DNA of 35,816 nucleotides from Pseudomonadota bacterium. Its GTDB lineage: Bacteria > Pseudomonadota > Gammaproteobacteria > Steroidobacterales > Steroidobacteraceae. Below the pieces are notes generated by a model. That model was not told the origin of the DNA and did no database searches. It saw only the letters and a list, made by a program, of their open reading frames with translations. Positions 17,201 to 23,349 of the stretch are shown here, in pieces. The stretch lies in the NCBI GenBank assembly GCA_021797465.1, contig JAJZZR010000488.1:1-35816 (forward strand). The letters are read 5' to 3'. The position numbers and the translations under genes were made by a program. Positions within the stretch are counted from its first letter, which is position 1; every line of letters begins with the position of its first letter.

Positions 17201-19227
17201 AGATGCGCTCGGCCAGCCGTGGCAACCGCATCGTCAAGGAGCTCGCCCGCGCGAAGAAGCAATGGCAGGCCAAGCTGCTGAAGCTTTCTCGCAAGGACAA
17301 GAAGGACGACATCCTCACCTTCGAGGATCTCGGGGTCGACTGGCTCTTCATCGATGAGGCACATTTCTTCAAGAACCTGTACAGGCTCTCGAAGATGACG
17401 CGTATCGCGGGGTTGCCGAACAGCAATTCCGAGCGCGCGTTCGATGTGTTCGTGAAGACGCGTCTGATCATGGAGCGGCGGGGTGACGGCAGCGGCATCG
17501 TGTTCGCAACGGCTACTCCGATCGCGAATTCCATGGCGGAGCTGTGGGTGATGCAGCGCTATCTGCAGCCCCGCACACTCGAGCGGTACATGGTCGATGC
17601 GTTCGATACCTGGGCAGGGTCCTTCGGTGAGTCGGTGACGGCTCTCGAGGTGGCCCCGGATGGCAGCGGGTACCGGATGCATACGCGCTTCAGTCGGTTC
17701 GTGAACCTGCCTGAGCTGATGACGATGTTCCGCGAGGTGGCCGATATTCAGACCAAGGAGGATCTGAACCTGCCGACCCCGAAGGTGCGCCGCGAGACGG
17801 TGACGGCGAAGGCCTCCACGCAACTGAAGAGCTTCGTCGAGACGCTCGTGAAGCGGGCGGAGCTGATCCGAGGCGGCAGGGTCGCCCCCCAGGTCGACAA
17901 CATGCTCGCGGTGACGAACGACGGCCGCAAGGCCGCGCTCGACATGCGACTCGTTGGCCCGATGGCCGAGGATGGTCTTCACGGCAAGGTGACGCTCTGC
18001 GCCGACACGGTGCACCGGATCTGGGAGTCGACGGCCGAGAGCAGGGGAGCGCAGATCCTCTTCTGCGACCTCTCCACCCCGGCGAACGACGGACGCTTCA
18101 ACGTTTACAGCGACCTGAAGCAGAAACTCGTTGCCCGCGGGGTACCGGCCGCCGAGATCGCCTTCATCCACGACTACGAGAGCGATGCCGCCAAGGCGAA
18201 ACTCTTCAAGGCCGTGCGTGAGGGGCGAATCCGGGTGTTGCTCGGGAGCACCGGGAAGATGGGCGTCGGGACGAACGTGCAGACACGGCTCGTCGCGCTG
18301 CATCACCTGGACGCCCCCTGGCGGCCGGCTGACATCGAGCAGCGCGAAGGGCGCATCGAGCGGCAGGGGAACCTCAATGCTGAGGTTACCCTGTACCGGT
18401 ATGTTACCGAAGGAAGCTTCGATACGTACCTGTGGCAGACGCTCGAGACCAAGGCGAAGTTCATCGCCCAGGTCATGCACGGGGATACCGGGCTGCGCAG
18501 TGCCGAGGAGGTCGAGCTCGCGGCGCTCTCCTACGCCGAGGTGAAAGCCCTGGCGTCTGGGAATCCGATGGTGCTCGAGAAGGCCGGCGTCGATGCTGAG
18601 CTCGCGAAACTCGCGGTGCTGAAGTCCAAGTGGGATCAGCAGCAGTGGGCCAACCGGCAGGAGATCGCATCGCTGCCCGGGAAGATCACCTGGAAGGAAG
18701 AGCAGATCGAGGCGTACGGCGCCGATATCGCCTCCCGGGTGGATATCTCCGGGGAGCGGTTCTCGATCGAGATCGAGGGCTCCGTGTACACCGATCGGGA
18801 CCTCGCCGGCAAGGCGCTCTCGAAGGCCATCCGCGGGATGCGCTTGCGAGAGATTCGCCCGCTCGGGCGCTTCGGGGGCTTTGCGCTCTCGGTGCGCTCG
18901 GGCGAGCGGCGGGCAGACGGCAAGGAACTGGTCCTCACGGGCCGGATCGAGCACCGTGCCTTTGCGGGCGCAGCGGGCGATCGGCTGCTCGAGGAGCTCG
19001 AGCGCACCCTCTATGGGCTCGAGCAGGCGCGCGAGCGGATGCGCACGCGTCTCGCCGAGGACAAGCAGCGTCTCATTGACCTTCGGGTCGAGATCGGCAA
19101 GTCCTTCGCCCAGACCGAGCGACTCGAGTGGCTGCGGACCCGTCAGAGCGAGATCGAGCAGGCGCTCGATATCAGCAACGGGGATGCGGGCGCCACGGAT
19201 GGCACGGAGCTGTCCGAGGCCGCGTGA
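14293..19227 (+). CDS. DarB-like N6-adenine methylase / SF2 helicase fusion
   Basis: A 1644-aa protein from TTG 14293, after AGGAGAG. The N-terminal methylase domain has the SAM motif ILEPAAGVGYF (about 176-186) and GNVPFG (about 244-249) in the place of NPPF. The C-terminal half is a SNF2-like SF2 helicase: Walker A HAVGAGKTYEM (about 857-867), DEAH (1020-1023), VFATATPIANS and QREGRIERQGN (about 1350). The tail contains long charged helices. Proteins of this architecture occur on phages and plasmids; phage P1 DarB protects incoming DNA against restriction. Role here is inferred: DNA modification or anti-restriction. It has its own promoter element and terminator. Confidence 0.88.
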   Translation: MQISQSVRKGSSAADMWLPGFGPDEDPLQSLGLGDRADTVPVMASAALERDTPRSVWERLDRAVFSGLAGEVTKYQANLKAIALVRELEAAGRIPTADERRTLNRYTGWGGLPGAFNEEQSDPAWAARARELRELLGDAEYVSAKDSTPNAHYTSLEVIEAMWSMVHRLGFRGGRILEPAAGVGYFLGGMPTEIAQHSQITAVELDRLSARMLKALYGAHGVTVTQGAFEQVRLPEGFFDLAIGNVPFGNYKVAEMRNVAYQDFLIHDYFFAKAIELVRPGGLVVFITSSGTLDKQDERVREYLASKATLVAATRLPESTFQAIANTRVTTDIVILQRPLAAREPSSPWMELAQIPKDSPLYGEESHFYYPQEWRMRANEYFVQHHPDRVIGKLQLVDNGYDKSVGCVFEGDLEAALAGQVGTLPAGRYAAREAVKTESARVRCDLAPGDNRLGFRVVDGQLFECDGEKLVAVDAPAAKLARIEGLVGIRDAARALVEAQPVTECDADLVPLRERLNSLYDAFVEKFGCISGKANRAVFREDADWPLLLSLEAVDEEKGTVEKADLFTRRTVGAAMRLESADSANEALLASLAEFGRIDEMRLGELLGKPGGDVLRELEECRAVFRDPATGLWETADAYLSGDVREKLAVARAAGSEYLGNVAALETVIPPDLAPHEIGARIGSTWIPTSDYEAFLDETFAGGTGNGVTFSAVAGAWDVNPSWSAERSVAATQTYGTSRVNALTLFAQALNQQVPTVYDTDPHDRDKRIVNQAETLTAREKQQELKAKFVEWLWSDEARALRLTRIYNDGFNNRVERKYDGSHLVLPGFSNCVTLGAHQRNAIWRTVVSGRNTLLAHAVGAGKTYEMVCAGMELRRLGKARKPCHVVPNHILEQYTAEFLRAYPGAKVLMATKEDLAGDRRRTLLSRIATGDWDAVIITHSSFERIPLSQAYMERFIGEELERIEDALRQMRSASRGNRIVKELARAKKQWQAKLLKLSRKDKKDDILTFEDLGVDWLFIDEAHFFKNLYRLSKMTRIAGLPNSNSERAFDVFVKTRLIMERRGDGSGIVFATATPIANSMAELWVMQRYLQPRTLERYMVDAFDTWAGSFGESVTALEVAPDGSGYRMHTRFSRFVNLPELMTMFREVADIQTKEDLNLPTPKVRRETVTAKASTQLKSFVETLVKRAELIRGGRVAPQVDNMLAVTNDGRKAALDMRLVGPMAEDGLHGKVTLCADTVHRIWESTAESRGAQILFCDLSTPANDGRFNVYSDLKQKLVARGVPAAEIAFIHDYESDAAKAKLFKAVREGRIRVLLGSTGKMGVGTNVQTRLVALHHLDAPWRPADIEQREGRIERQGNLNAEVTLYRYVTEGSFDTYLWQTLETKAKFIAQVMHGDTGLRSAEEVELAALSYAEVKALASGNPMVLEKAGVDAELAKLAVLKSKWDQQQWANRQEIASLPGKITWKEEQIEAYGADIASRVDISGERFSIEIEGSVYTDRDLAGKALSKAIRGMRLREIRPLGRFGGFALSVRSGERRADGKELVLTGRIEHRAFAGAAGDRLLEELERTLYGLEQARERMRTRLAEDKQRLIDLRVEIGKSFAQTERLEWLRTRQSEIEQALDISNGDAGATDGTELSEAA

Positions 19228-19244
19228 GTGACGTGATCGATTGG

Positions 19245-19274
19245 ACCCCGGGGCCTTATCCCCGGGGTTTTTTA
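19245..19274 (+). terminator. intrinsic terminator, recurrent cassette copy
   Basis: Perfect arms ACCCCGGGG / CCCCGGGGT are followed by a T run and then TTGCGGCGCTCCGTTC, the same flank as at 19872, 21010 and 21951. Confidence 0.93.
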
Positions 19275-19289
19275 TTGCGGCGCTCCGTT

Positions 19290-19312
19290 CCCTATAGACG
19301 GCTAGGCCATTA
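19290..19312 (+). promoter_or_regulatory. dispersed promoter/operator element, variant
   Basis: CCCTATAGACG followed by GCTAGGCCATTA, with both operator arms altered (GACG / GGCC). It lies 16 nt before the next TTG start. Confidence 0.55.
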
Positions 19313-19328
19313 GCATCGGAGGAGTTTC

Positions 19329-19808
19329 TTGGAAACGTCAAACAGAGTGCCGTTGGAGGACGCCTTGCGCCGGGTGGACGAATATCGCCGTATCCCCCAG
19401 GCGGCCCGCAACGGATATCAAGCCGACGCCATCGCTCTCGCAGACGCCTATGCGACGCTGCAGGAGCAGAACACGAGTTTGCTGCGCAGGATCGAGTCCC
19501 ATCAGGCTCGCATCGATGCGTTGATGCTCGAGTTCTGCCCGGACGAGATGACAGCCGAGCAGAAAGCCGAGTGGGCGAGTCACCAGAGGGTGGTGTTCGG
19601 CTGCCACTGCGAAATCGCGGCTATGGGGGATGACTTCGAGCCGGATGGCTGCGTGATGGACGATCATCAGGATCAGGATTGTACTCATGCGGAACTGCTG
19701 CGAGCACAGGGCAAGACGAAGACGGACTGCCAGTACTGGCAGCCTATCCACATGGCCCCGAGGATCGCCTCGGCGCTCCGGGCCGCTCGGGCAAGTGGGG
19801 CCACCTGA
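19329..19808 (+). CDS. hypothetical protein, 159 aa
   Basis: TTG 19329 follows GGAGGAG. The N-terminal half is helical (ADAYATLQEQNTSLLRRIES) and probably coiled coil. The C-terminal part has spaced Cys/His residues (FGCHCEIAAMG, DGCVMDDHQDQDCTHAELL) that could bind metal. No family was recognised. It is a single-gene unit between two terminator-promoter cassettes. Confidence 0.65.
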   Translation: METSNRVPLEDALRRVDEYRRIPQAARNGYQADAIALADAYATLQEQNTSLLRRIESHQARIDALMLEFCPDEMTAEQKAEWASHQRVVFGCHCEIAAMGDDFEPDGCVMDDHQDQDCTHAELLRAQGKTKTDCQYWQPIHMAPRIASALRAARASGAT

Positions 19809-19844
19809 GGCCCGGCTGGAGGCTCGATAGAGACGATAGATTGG

Positions 19845-19872
19845 ACCCCGGGGCTTTCCCCCGGGGTTTTTA
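19845..19872 (+). terminator. intrinsic terminator, recurrent cassette copy
   Basis: Arms ACCCCGGGG / CCCCGGGGT with loop CTTTC are followed by TTTTT. It is preceded by GATTGG, as at 19245 and 20982. Confidence 0.93.
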
Positions 19873-19887
19873 TTGCGGCGCTCCGTT

Positions 19888-19910
19888 CGCTATAGACCCG
19901 CAGGTCATTA
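19888..19910 (+). promoter_or_regulatory. dispersed promoter/operator element
   Basis: CGCTATAGACC followed by CGCAGGTCATTA, 16 nt before ATG 19927. Confidence 0.65.
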
Positions 19911-19926
19911 ACCCTGGAGAAGCGAA

Positions 19927-20121
19927 ATGCTCAACCGTCTGCGCCAGCGGATCAAAACCGCTGTGCGCCTGGTGCGCAACGCGCGTGCGATGTACGAGGC
20001 GCTGCGCGAGATCAAAGAGCTCGCCGCCCTCGGGGAGCGCTTCGCAATCTCGTCGGTCACGCTCGATGAGGTCTGGGCTGCCCTCAGGGGAGGCCTGCCC
20101 AGCGATTTTATTTTGCGCTGA
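19927..20121 (+). CDS. small helical protein, 64 aa (module gene A1)
   Basis: ATG 19927 follows CTGGAGAAG. The first 30 residues (MLNRLRQRIKTAVRLVRNAR then AMYEALREIK) are amphipathic and basic, and are shared with the proteins at 21066 and 22009, so the three are paralogues at their N termini. It precedes a PemK-like gene by 12 nt and probably works with it. Function unknown. Confidence 0.65.
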   Translation: MLNRLRQRIKTAVRLVRNARAMYEALREIKELAALGERFAISSVTLDEVWAALRGGLPSDFILR

Positions 20122-20133
20122 GGAGGGCGGACG

Positions 20134-20484
20134 ATGTTCGTCCCTGGAGATGTGGTCCTCGCGCCATGGCGCGGGGATGAGGGGAAAATCGTCCCCGGCA
20201 ACCACTACCTGGTTGTTCTCGGGGAGGTTCCTGGAGTTGGAGTCGTGGCCATGTACACCACCTCGCTCAAACAACGATCCGGCGGTATCTACGAATTCAC
20301 GCGTCAGGAGATGGAACAGGCCGACTTTCGCAGACCCTGTCGGTTCGACCCGAGCAGGGTGGCCATATACGGCCCTGAACATCGAGAGCTGATCACGCCA
20401 ACTGTCGGTCGGTTGAGCCGTAAAGCGGTGAAGCGAATTCTCGAAGCTGTGCGCAAGGCACGCCCGCCAAAAAGATACTTTTGA
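20134..20484 (+). CDS. PemK/MazF-like small protein, 116 aa (module gene B1)
   Basis: ATG 20134 follows GAGGAGGG. The start MFVPGDVVLAPWRGDEGK and the hydrophobic strand YLVVLGEVPGVGVVAMYTTS recall the PemK/MazF toxin fold (GDxVL..P then a core strand), but the match is by eye only. The C-terminal part (FRRPCRFDPSRVAIYGPEH, GRLSRKAVKRILEAV) is shared with 21066 and 22471. Its stop abuts the stop of the convergent HTH gene (TGATCA), a layout like a toxin and its regulator on opposite strands. Confidence 0.6.
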   Translation: MFVPGDVVLAPWRGDEGKIVPGNHYLVVLGEVPGVGVVAMYTTSLKQRSGGIYEFTRQEMEQADFRRPCRFDPSRVAIYGPEHRELITPTVGRLSRKAVKRILEAVRKARPPKRYF

Positions 20485-20778
20485 TCAAGCGCTGCGGGTT
20501 TTCCGCAGCGCTTTCTTCATCTTGGGAATTGCGAGGACGAAGGTTCGGTAGATTGCCGGGTGCATCTTCACTCGGCCCGTCTCAAATTCTTGCCATTCTT
20601 TAAGTGTTGACAAGCTTGCTTTGGCCGCCTGTGCTTGTGTGAGGCCGGACATCCTGCGCAGATCCTTCAATGCTTCGGGTGTGGTCTGGTAGTACAACCT
20701 ATCTGAACCGCGACGGCTCGGCTGACGCGCGACGAGCAGGGTGAGCGGAAAATCGGCCAGGCTGTTTTTCTTACGCAT
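20485..20778 (-). CDS. HTH (XRE-like) regulator, paralogue 1
   Basis: A 97-aa protein. The chosen start is ATG 20778 because MRKKNSLADFPL aligns with MRKPNSVGMLPF of the paralogue at 23219; an in-frame ATG at 20841 would add 21 basic residues. The HTH core ALKDLRRMSGLTQAQAAKAS is followed by LSTLKEWQEFETGRVKMHPA, a block repeated in three other places in this region. Such proteins are DNA-binding repressors; here it is convergent with the PemK-like gene and could act as antitoxin or autoregulator. Confidence 0.75.
   Translation of the reverse strand: MRKKNSLADFPLTLLVARQPSRRGSDRLYYQTTPEALKDLRRMSGLTQAQAAKASLSTLKEWQEFETGRVKMHPAIYRTFVLAIPKMKKALRKTRSA
20487..20517. terminator. bidirectional terminator in convergent gene ends
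   Basis: Perfect 11-bp arms AAGCGCTGCGG / CCGCAGCGCTT are flanked by T-rich sequence on the plus side. It overlaps the last codons of the minus-strand HTH gene. Confidence 0.8.
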
Positions 20779-20981
20779 ACACATTCTCTTTAAGCCCCTT
20801 TTCTTGCAGGGACGTTTACCGTGTGTTTTTTTTACGCGCAAGGCAACTCTATGGTTTTTATTTTACGGCATTTATCCCATCCTGTCAATGCGACTGGCGC
20901 CCATGTGGAAGACCCGACCGTTCTGGAGCCCTGGATGGCACGGAGCGGTCTGAGGCTCCTTGAGCGGCGTTGATCGATTGG

Positions 20982-21009
20982 ACCCCTGGGCTTTCCCCCG
21001 GGGTTTTTA
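20982..21009 (+). terminator. intrinsic terminator, recurrent cassette copy
   Basis: ACCCCTGGG / CCCCGGGGT with one G-U pair, loop CTTTC and a T run, same flanks as 19845. The about 200 bp upstream (20779-20981) holds the promoter region of the minus-strand HTH gene and no other gene is seen. Confidence 0.9.
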
Positions 21010-21024
21010 TTGCGGCGCTCCGTT

Positions 21025-21047
21025 CGCTATAGACAGCCAGGACACTA
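21025..21047 (+). promoter_or_regulatory. dispersed promoter/operator element, variant
   Basis: CGCTATAGACA followed by GCCAGGACACTA, with the GGTC half changed to GGAC. It lies 18 nt before ATG 21066. Confidence 0.6.
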
Positions 21048-21065
21048 GGACGAGGACGACGCAAG

Positions 21066-21431
21066 ATGATCAACCAGATGTACCAGCGGATAAAAGCCGC
21101 ACTGCGCCTGATACGCAATGCTCGTGTGATGTACGAAGCGCTGCGCGAGATCAAGGCCTACGATCGCGATCAGGTGACGATTCCGGAGCGGGTGGCCGAG
21201 GGGAGTGATTACAACGAGATCGCTTTCACCGAGGAGGAGCGAGCGGCTGCTGGTTTTATCAAGCCCAGCCGTTTTGACCCAAACTCGGTTTGGCTGTACA
21301 CCAAGGATGCGCATCACCTGATCAGTCAACCTGATAGTACGCGGCGACTAACCAAGAGAATGATGATCCGAATTCTTTTCGCCGTCGCTAAACGACGGCC
21401 GACAGTTCGGCGATACAGGCTGTGTGAGTGA
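21066..21431 (+). CDS. chimeric module protein (gene A N terminus + gene B C terminus)
   Basis: A 121-aa protein from ATG 21066. The first 30 residues (MINQMYQRIKAALRLIRNAR, then VMYEALREIK) match the small helical protein at 19927. From about residue 55 (FTEEERAAAGFIKPSRFDP, then MMIRILFAVAKRRP) it matches the C-terminal half of the PemK-like proteins at 20134 and 22471. The simplest reading is an in-frame deletion fusing neighbouring A and B genes of a duplicated module. The fusion lacks the MFxPGDxV N terminus, so any nuclease-like activity of gene B is probably lost. It may be a relic or a decoy/regulator. Confidence 0.7.
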   Translation: MINQMYQRIKAALRLIRNARVMYEALREIKAYDRDQVTIPERVAEGSDYNEIAFTEEERAAAGFIKPSRFDPNSVWLYTKDAHHLISQPDSTRRLTKRMMIRILFAVAKRRPTVRRYRLCE

Positions 21432-21462
21432 GGCGCCCGGCATTTGCTGGGCGCCTTTTTAT
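21431..21462 (+). terminator. intrinsic terminator
   Basis: Arms AGGCGCCC / GGGCGCCT are followed by TTTT. It overlaps the stop codon of the preceding gene. Confidence 0.88.
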
Positions 21463-21463
21463 C

Positions 21464-21492
21464 TTGACGATTACACGCATTGCGTGTATATT
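21464..21492 (+). promoter_or_regulatory. sigma-70 promoter with operator in the spacer
   Basis: TTGACG, a 17-nt spacer and TATATT form a near-consensus promoter. The spacer holds the perfect palindrome TACACGCA-T-TGCGTGTA (21472-21488). A repressor bound there would block RNA polymerase, and autoregulation by the HTH protein at 21535 is the simplest reading. Confidence 0.85.
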
Positions 21493-21534
21493 GAAACTAT
21501 GGCATTTAGGACCAGAGACGTCTAGGAGAGAGCC

Positions 21535-21933
21535 ATGCCGAAGATCGCGCAGCATTTGCCGGTGGTGGATAGTCGCCCCGGTGTGCCGCTGAAAGTGAAC
21601 AAGACTCACACGGTGGAGGTAACGGTCGATGCGCGAGGAGAGGTGCGCTTCAAGCTCAACGCCCGCCCGCTAAAGCGCAGCCCTTCCCCCGAGGCGATTC
21701 GCAACGCCCGCAAAGCCGCCGGGTTGACGCAGAAATCCGCCGCCGAGAAATGCCTCTCGGCACTTCGTTCCTGGCAGGATTGGGAGTACGGCAAACGCCG
21801 AATGCACCCTGCGATCTGGCTGGTATTCCAGAGCGCTGCGGCGCCGGAGCAAACTGCCCCCGGCACGAAGCGCGCGAAGCCCCCTGTGCGTCCGGCCCGC
21901 ACGTCCCGGGCGCACCAAAGCGCCCGGGCGTAG
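21535..21933 (+). CDS. HTH (XRE-like) regulator, paralogue 2
   Basis: A 132-aa protein from ATG 21535, after AGGAGAGAG. A beta-rich N-terminal part (THTVEVTVDARGEVRFKLNA) precedes the HTH core AIRNARKAAGLTQKSAAEKC and the shared block LSALRSWQDWEYGKRRMHPA. The tail is Ala/Pro/Arg-rich and probably disordered. Unlike paralogues 1 and 3 it is on the plus strand and has a strong autoregulated-looking promoter. It is the best-preserved regulator of the cluster and a candidate to act on the operator at 21472. Confidence 0.8.
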   Translation: MPKIAQHLPVVDSRPGVPLKVNKTHTVEVTVDARGEVRFKLNARPLKRSPSPEAIRNARKAAGLTQKSAAEKCLSALRSWQDWEYGKRRMHPAIWLVFQSAAAPEQTAPGTKRAKPPVRPARTSRAHQSARA

Positions 21934-21949
21934 CCCCCGAGGTTTTTTT
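21905..21949 (+). terminator. hairpin and T run ending HTH paralogue 2
   Basis: Arms CCCGGGCG / CGCCCGGG overlap the end of the gene. The T run (21943-21949) lies 14 nt further on, after GCCCCCGAGG, so the terminator is weaker or has been rearranged. Confidence 0.55.
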
Positions 21950-21965
21950 ATCGCGGCGCTCCGTT

Positions 21966-21988
21966 CGCTATAGACCGGCAGGTCATTA
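21966..21988 (+). promoter_or_regulatory. dispersed promoter/operator element
   Basis: CGCTATAGACC followed by GGCAGGTCATTA, in the same GCGGCGCTCCGTTCG flank as 19888 and 21025. It lies 20 nt before ATG 22009. Confidence 0.65.
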
Positions 21989-22008
21989 GCTAATCGAGGA
22001 GACTTTCA

Positions 22009-22290
22009 ATGTTTGACCGGATGTACCGGCGGATAGGCTCTGCACTGCGCCTGATGCGCATTGCGTGCTGGGTGTGTATCAGCGAATCTCGGTCGATGTA
22101 CGGAGTCGCGCACGAGGACGGAGGGCGCATCTCCCTGAGGGATCACTTCGGAATCGCGATGGCGGCACTCAATGAAGCCATGGATGTTCTCAACGGAGAC
22201 CCGCCTGGCACTGCCAGTTGGCGCTACATTCTGCGACGATACCCCTCGAGCGGCTTGTCTGCCGCCGAATCGAGCGTCCGAGAGGGCTGA
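22009..22290 (+). CDS. small protein, 93 aa (module gene A3)
   Basis: ATG 22009 follows CGAGGAG. The N terminus (MFDRMYRRIGSALRLMRIA) is a diverged copy of the amphipathic start shared with 19927 and 21066; the rest differs. A helical segment (FGIAMAALNEAMDVLNGD) lies in the middle. The sequence after its stop keeps a coding-like codon pattern in another frame (22218-22382), so the C terminus may have been changed by a frameshift. Function unknown. Confidence 0.6.
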   Translation: MFDRMYRRIGSALRLMRIACWVCISESRSMYGVAHEDGGRISLRDHFGIAMAALNEAMDVLNGDPPGTASWRYILRRYPSSGLSAAESSVREG

Positions 22291-22382
22291 AGCGGTCGCG
22301 GGAGGCGATCCACCAGGCGGCCGATGTCGTGTGCCAGCAGCTCGGGCAGGCGATCGCGGAGTGCGCGCGGGCGCCCGACTGA
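22218..22382 (+). other. possible frameshifted extension or tiny ORF
   Basis: In the frame ending with TGA 22380, the codons from about 22270 are strongly GC-ending and encode a helix-like tail (REAIHQAADVVCQQLGQAIA). There is no ATG and only a TTG at 22218 with no ribosome binding site. It is either the former C terminus of the gene at 22009 or chance. Confidence 0.25.
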
Positions 22383-22387
22383 TGATT

Positions 22388-22419
22388 AACCCTCCTGCGT
22401 CACGCAGGAGGGTTTTTAT
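22388..22419 (+). terminator. intrinsic terminator
   Basis: Perfect 12-bp arms AACCCTCCTGCG / CGCAGGAGGGTT with a 3-nt loop, then TTTT. Confidence 0.93.
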
Positions 22420-22431
22420 TTCAGGCGAGCT

Positions 22432-22455
22432 CGCTAGAGACCTCGTAGGTCACTA
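22432..22455 (+). promoter_or_regulatory. dispersed promoter/operator element, variant spacing
   Basis: CGCTAGAGACCTCG followed by TAGGTCACTA. The core is CTAGAG, and the arms GACCT/AGGTC are separated by three bases (one base longer in total than the other copies). It lies 15 nt before ATG 22471. Confidence 0.6.
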
Positions 22456-22470
22456 TGAGGAGGGCGTGCT

Positions 22471-22833
22471 ATGCCGCCTATGTTCCAACCCGGCGATATC
22501 GTTTTTGCACCGTGGCGCGCCGAGGATGGTAGCGAGAAATATCGGTATATGGTGGTACTCGCGTGGAGTGCGGCCATTGGCATGTATGCCATGTGGGTCA
22601 GCAGCGTCAAGGAGGGCAAACAGGGAGGCCTGTATTCGTTCACCGAGAATGAACGCGAACAGGCAGGATTTCCCGCTCCTTCTCGATTCGATCCCCGTCG
22701 AGTGATGCATTTCCGACCTGAGCACATCAGGAACGGCATTGTTCACCCGAAGCCTGGTCGGCTCAGCGGCAAGGCGATGAATCGGATCGAGACCGCGGTG
22801 TGCCGCGCAAGGCCAATACCCCAAGAGTACTGA
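22471..22833 (+). CDS. PemK/MazF-like small protein, 120 aa (module gene B3)
   Basis: ATG 22471 is at the right distance from GAGGAGG (22457); an internal ATG at 22480 aligns with the start of the paralogue at 20134. MFQPGDIVFAPWRAEDG, the strand YMVVLAWSAAIGMYAMWVSS, then FTENEREQAGFPAPSRFDP and GRLSGKAMNRIETAV match 20134 along the length. It faces a convergent HTH gene across a terminator, repeating the layout of the first module. A toxin-like role is inferred from the layout and fold resemblance only. Confidence 0.62.
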   Translation: MPPMFQPGDIVFAPWRAEDGSEKYRYMVVLAWSAAIGMYAMWVSSVKEGKQGGLYSFTENEREQAGFPAPSRFDPRRVMHFRPEHIRNGIVHPKPGRLSGKAMNRIETAVCRARPIPQEY

Positions 22834-22837
22834 ACTG

Positions 22838-22870
22838 AAGCGCCGCGGATCCCGCGGCGCTTTCTTTTTC
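22838..22870. terminator. bidirectional terminator between convergent genes
   Basis: Perfect arms AAGCGCCGCGG / CCGCGGCGCTT with loop ATC, followed by TTTCTTTTT on the plus side. Confidence 0.88.
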
Positions 22871-22886
22871 GCGGGTGTGCCTGGGC

Positions 22887-23219
22887 CTACCCGCGCCGGT
22901 TCGCCCGACGGGCTGTCTTCTTGAGGGTGCCCACTGGCCAGCCGTGATGCTCGAGGAGCGCACGGAGGAAGCCCCGAAAAATCGCCGGATGCATCCGCTC
23001 GCGGCCCGACTCCCACTCGCGCCACTCCTTGAGCGTCGAGAGGCAGAGAGCTGCAGCCGCGCTCGGGGTGAGACCGGATTGTCGCCGAAGTTCTTTCAGC
23101 ACCTGGGGCATCTCTTCGCGCGAGGGCGGCTTGAACTTCTTTGCGCCGGCGCGATAGTTCTCGGCGATCTGCTGGTGCATCAGGAAGGGAAGCATTCCGA
23201 CGCTGTTTGGTTTTCGCAT
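22887..23219 (-). CDS. HTH (XRE-like) regulator, paralogue 3
   Basis: A 110-aa protein. ATG 23219 was chosen because GGAG lies 8 nt upstream; a TTG at 23225 would be too close. MRKPNSVGMLPF aligns with the start of paralogue 1. The HTH core VLKELRRQSGLTPSAAAALC is followed by LSTLKEWREWESGRERMHPA, then a basic tail (KKTARRANRRG). It is convergent with the PemK-like gene at 22471, as paralogue 1 is with 20134. Confidence 0.75.
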   Translation of the reverse strand: MRKPNSVGMLPFLMHQQIAENYRAGAKKFKPPSREEMPQVLKELRRQSGLTPSAAAALCLSTLKEWREWESGRERMHPAIFRGFLRALLEHHGWPVGTLKKTARRANRRG

Positions 23220-23349
23220 GTGCAAGTCTCCATTCGCCTCCCTAATCTCGGGAGGTCGTACACATGATGCGAAATTGCCGTGTTTGTATTATTCCTATAT
23301 TTTATCCCAGGCTGCCCCGGTAGTCAATGCTCGCGGGGCGTTTTTATCC

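Noticed and set aside
16837-19341. An 834-aa minus-strand ORF opposite the methylase-helicase
   Set aside because: It is a shadow of high-GC coding DNA; the plus strand encodes clear methylase and helicase motifs.
19239-21988. Integron-like cassette array with attC sites
   Set aside because: The repeated blocks are hairpin terminators with T runs followed by promoter-like sequence; no attC core sites or integrase were seen.
7240-22455. T7-type phage promoters, because of the CTATAG core (as in CACTATAGGG)
   Set aside because: The rest of the T7 consensus is absent, no single-subunit RNA polymerase gene is seen, and TATAGA works as an ordinary -10 box.
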